Origin: an uncultured bacterium
GTDB lineage: Bacteria; Cyanobacteriota; Vampirovibrionia; Gastranaerophilales; Gastranaerophilaceae
Direction: 5' to 3'
DNA: 64,000 nucleotides
Assembly (NCBI GenBank): GCA_902776035.1
Contig: CACYOO010000001.1
Span: 95,722 to 159,721 of the forward strand
The notes beneath the pieces are model-generated. The model ran no database searches and was not told the origin of the DNA. It saw nothing but the letters and a program-made list of their open reading frames with translations. Shown piece after piece: positions 61,608-64,000 of the stretch. The number at the start of each line of letters is the position of its first letter. Position 1 is the first letter of the stretch. A program made the position numbers and the translations under genes.

Positions 61608-61635
61608 AAAATTTAAATATTGGTAAAGTGTCTTA

Positions 61636-61664
61636 TTGACATGAATGTTGTATGATATTAGATA
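61636..61664 (+). promoter_or_regulatory. Promoter of the MlaA-hydrolase gene
   Basis: Consensus TTGACA (61636-61641) and TAGATA (61659-61664) are 17 bp apart. The ATG follows 6 nt later. The -10 box is poor, but the geometry equals that of the two clear leaderless promoters. Confidence 0.5.
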
Positions 61665-61670
61665 GAAATT

Positions 61671-63722
61671 ATGATAAATTATAAATTTTTGATTTTAGTA
61701 ATACTAATTTGTTTTACATTATTAAGCAGTCAAGCTGTAAATGCATCTGATTACAAATATCCTGACTATGCTTATGAATTTTTGGGATTAGATAAACATG
61801 AAAACTTTAACAGAAAAATGTTTAATTTTAATCGTGGTCTTAACAAATATTTAATCCGTCCTATCCATGTAATTTGGGCATCAATATTGCCGCAATATGC
61901 AATGGATAGAATAAATGGTGTAAGTAAAAACATAGAATACCCTATTCGTCTTATGAGCAACCTTGTTCAAAAAGATTTTCGTAATGCAGGTAATGAAACC
62001 AAAAGATTTTTAATAAATACAACAATCGGACTTGCAGGAATGTTTGATCCTGCAAAGCATATATTGAACATATATATATCAAGAGATGACATGGATAAGG
62101 CACTTTCACGCAGGAATATAAAACTTGGAAATTTCTTTGTAGCTCCGGTTATTGTTTTTACTTCTCCACGTGATATTTTTGGCAGAATACTTGATACGGC
62201 ATTCAACCCGACAACATATATCGGTTCACCAATTGTTGCTATTGTAAAAGCAGGTATGACAATAAATGAAACGGCATATTGGCAGACACTTATATATATA
62301 GTTGAAGCAAGCTATGCCGATCCTTATGAAATTACAAAAACGGCTTTTGGTATAGATAAATATATAAAAATGAAAAATTTTGACAGAGTAAATATAGTAT
62401 CTGAATTTAGAGTTAAATCGGAACAAGATGATAAATTACAGAAAAATAACGATGTAAAACTTAATGTATCTGCTGAAATTGTAAAAGATAGTACAAATAT
62501 TGAAAATTATGAAACTGAAATAAAACAAGATTTAAAAAATGTTTCAATAGAGCCGAATATAGTTCTTGCAAACTACTATCCTCAATCACCTGTTACAGAT
62601 TCCATGAGAACCATGCTTTTATCAAATACTGATGTATCAAAATCAATTTGGAACGAAGTATCACCTTGGAACAGGTCATTTATGAAACGCTTAAAAACAT
62701 CATCCGTTAATTTAGCAGAAGGTAGAGATAATTATAAATTTTTATATTTACTGCAAAAAGACAAAAATTCACCCCTTGCCATAGTGATTCCATCAACAGG
62801 GGACGGAATTTATGCAAGTCATGCTATGACGTTTGCAAAAATGTTCTATGATTCAGGATATTCTGTAGTTATTCATGGAAATCCTTTTCAGTGGGAATAT
62901 GTAAAAAGTATGCCGTCTGAATATAAACCCGGTTTACCCGCCAATGATGCATCTGCATTAAGGGCTTCAACCAATAAAATAATAAAAAAGTTGCAAAATA
63001 AATATGGATATTCGTTTGAAAATAAAGTATTATTTGGTACATCACTTGCTGCAATTGATATTCTTTTTTTAGCCAATCAGGAATTTAAAGATAATACATT
63101 AGGAAATACTCAATATATAGCTCTTTGTCCGCCAATTGATTTATTTTATTCATTAAATCAGGTAGATAAATTTGCCGATGAATGGCAAAATTTTTCTGAT
63201 GACCTTAAAGACAAAGTTTCTTATGCTTCAGCTAAATTAGTTAATTTTTATTTAAATGGAGATGATATAGATTATGAAGTAAACCGTATGCCGTTTGATG
63301 AAGATGAGGCAAAATTAATAACGAGTTTTATTATGCATCAGAAACTATCTGACGTTATATTCACAATAGAAAATGCACCAACAAATAAAAAGAGTAATGT
63401 ATATGATGATATAAATAAAATGTCTTATAGAGATTATTTTAATAAATATATAAAAAACAATTCCGATTTTGATGAAAAAACATTGGAACAGGGAGTTGGA
63501 CTTATTTCAATATCTGATTATCTAAAAACAGCAAATAACTATAAAATATACCATACAAAAAATGATTATTTGATAAACAGTACTCAATTAAAACAGCTAA
63601 AAAAAATTGCAGGAGATAATTTGATAATATTGAACAACGGTTCACATTTAGGCTTTACGTATCGTTCAGAATTTCAAACTGATTTAAAAAACACAATCAA
63701 TCAAATGAATTATGATTTATAA
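61671..63722 (+). CDS. MlaA (VacJ)-like domain fused to an alpha/beta hydrolase
   Basis: 683 aa with a signal peptide (to about A25, VNA/SDYK). Residues 32-235 are MlaA-like: NFNRKMFNFNRGLNKYLIRP and RFLINTTIGLAGMFDPA, then LGNFFVAPVIVFTSPRD. MlaA is normally an outer-membrane lipoprotein that moves phospholipids to the inner membrane, but here the lipobox cysteine is missing (C14 is in the hydrophobic core). Residues about 355-683 resemble an alpha/beta hydrolase: S458 in FGTSLAAID, and H659 in NNGSHLGF. The fusion couples phospholipid transfer and a probable lipase or esterase. The ATG lacks a ribosome site. Confidence 0.8.
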   Translation: MINYKFLILVILICFTLLSSQAVNASDYKYPDYAYEFLGLDKHENFNRKMFNFNRGLNKYLIRPIHVIWASILPQYAMDRINGVSKNIEYPIRLMSNLVQKDFRNAGNETKRFLINTTIGLAGMFDPAKHILNIYISRDDMDKALSRRNIKLGNFFVAPVIVFTSPRDIFGRILDTAFNPTTYIGSPIVAIVKAGMTINETAYWQTLIYIVEASYADPYEITKTAFGIDKYIKMKNFDRVNIVSEFRVKSEQDDKLQKNNDVKLNVSAEIVKDSTNIENYETEIKQDLKNVSIEPNIVLANYYPQSPVTDSMRTMLLSNTDVSKSIWNEVSPWNRSFMKRLKTSSVNLAEGRDNYKFLYLLQKDKNSPLAIVIPSTGDGIYASHAMTFAKMFYDSGYSVVIHGNPFQWEYVKSMPSEYKPGLPANDASALRASTNKIIKKLQNKYGYSFENKVLFGTSLAAIDILFLANQEFKDNTLGNTQYIALCPPIDLFYSLNQVDKFADEWQNFSDDLKDKVSYASAKLVNFYLNGDDIDYEVNRMPFDEDEAKLITSFIMHQKLSDVIFTIENAPTNKKSNVYDDINKMSYRDYFNKYIKNNSDFDEKTLEQGVGLISISDYLKTANNYKIYHTKNDYLINSTQLKQLKKIAGDNLIILNNGSHLGFTYRSEFQTDLKNTINQMNYDL

Positions 63723-63723
63723 A

Positions 63724-64000
63724 TTATTTAGTAGCTTCCCAAACGTTAGGTCTAGTGAAGTTTTGAACAGCGTGTTCATCAAAAGCTTTACCTGTTTTTT
63801 TGTTAACAGTACCAGCAGGCATTAAAACAACTTCACCAACATGTTCGTAAGAGTTAGAAATTAAATCACCTTCGATAACATAGTTGCAAGTGTTGTTGTT
63901 GTCTTTTAAACCGTTTTGTTCAACGATGTGTTTAGTACCAACAGCATCAAAAGTTAAACCTAAAACATCTTCGTTAGAAGAAGCAACTAATTCAGCTAAC
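63724..64000 (-). CDS. C-terminal part of a highly codon-biased protein (partial)
   Basis: The frame is open to the right window edge. It ends ...VQNFTRPNVWEATK and its stop lies 1 nt from the convergent MlaA gene's. The visible 91 residues include SNEDVLGLTFDAVGTK, DNNNTCNYVIEGDLI and EHVGEVVLMPAGTVNKKTG. I do not recognise the family. Codon choice differs sharply from the neighbours: AAC for Asn, GGT for Gly, GTT for Val, AAA for Lys and no rare codons. Such bias normally marks a very highly expressed gene. Confidence 0.75.
   Translation of the reverse strand, partial: LAELVASSNEDVLGLTFDAVGTKHIVEQNGLKDNNNTCNYVIEGDLISNSYEHVGEVVLMPAGTVNKKTGKAFDEHAVQNFTRPNVWEATK

Overview
The window is AT-rich (roughly 30% G+C by eye), densely packed DNA from a Gram-negative-type bacterium. 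Evidence for an outer-membrane organism is an MlaA/VacJ domain. The mix of genes is SpeD, GatD-like amidotransferase, SpmA/SpmB, Mini-RNase III, RpmF-YceD-PlsX, an OmpR-type regulator with no kinase, and prepilin-like proteins with an FTLAEVLL-type processing site. This mix best fits the non-photosynthetic cyanobacterial relatives found in guts (Vampirovibrionia/Gastranaerophilales). That placement is inference; there is no rRNA in the window.

Layout. 0-4 kb: the 3' end of a probable glycosidase, rimO, a small unknown gene and a GT-C glycosyltransferase. 4.2-11.4 kb, minus strand: orphan response regulator, tpiA, an 81-aa unknown, yceD, rpmF (with a long charged tail), plsX, fabD, fabG, acpP and fabF, so central carbon metabolism, ribosome parts and the fatty-acid/phospholipid pathway in one direction. 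11.6-19.5 kb, mixed strands: speD, gatD-like, a flippase-like membrane protein, a prepilin, a CgeB-like glycosyltransferase, spmAB, a zinc-ribbon protein, a probable acetyltransferase, pth and an HTH regulator. 19.6-25.4 kb, minus: a prepilin, mtnP, yggT, a ferredoxin-nitroreductase, two plsC paralogues, ssb and a DUF1537 kinase. SpeD (which commits AdoMet to polyamine synthesis) and MtnP (which salvages the resulting methylthioadenosine) are complementary. 25.5-34.2 kb: mgtE, a Stealth-type phosphotransferase, an HTH regulator, a two-gene chromate transporter, a fused ADP-forming acyl-CoA synthetase, a radical SAM enzyme and a UPF0210 protein. 34.2-39.2 kb: a MotA/MotB-like membrane motor pair divergent from a 1119-aa zinc-ribbon/degenerate cyclase/degenerate ATPase/helical-repeat protein. 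39.3-49 kb: glgA, an NhaC-like antiporter, coaD, miaA, a dehydratase-activase-related protein, a sigma factor, ychF, mrnC and tRNA-Ala.

Accessory region, about 49.2-61.6 kb, starting just after tRNA-Ala: a BcgI-like (Type IIB) restriction-modification pair translationally coupled to a DUF4143 ATPase; a UvrD-type helicase fused to an Fe-S RecB-family nuclease; a second DUF4143 ATPase preceded by three helically phased 20-bp repeats; a secreted protein; a BioG-like esterase with a cupin; and a 204-bp MITE-like palindrome flanked by 8-bp direct repeats. After it come an MlaA domain fused to an alpha/beta hydrolase, and the 3' end of a gene with strong C-ending codon bias.

Regulation. Several genes without a Shine-Dalgarno sequence have a sigma-70-type -10 box ending exactly 6-7 nt before the ATG (positions 17193, 35888, 61671, and minus-strand starts at 11399, 29462 and 32385). 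This predicts leaderless mRNAs. Many convergent genes share overlapping stop codons with no room for terminators, while the larger operons end in clear hairpins.
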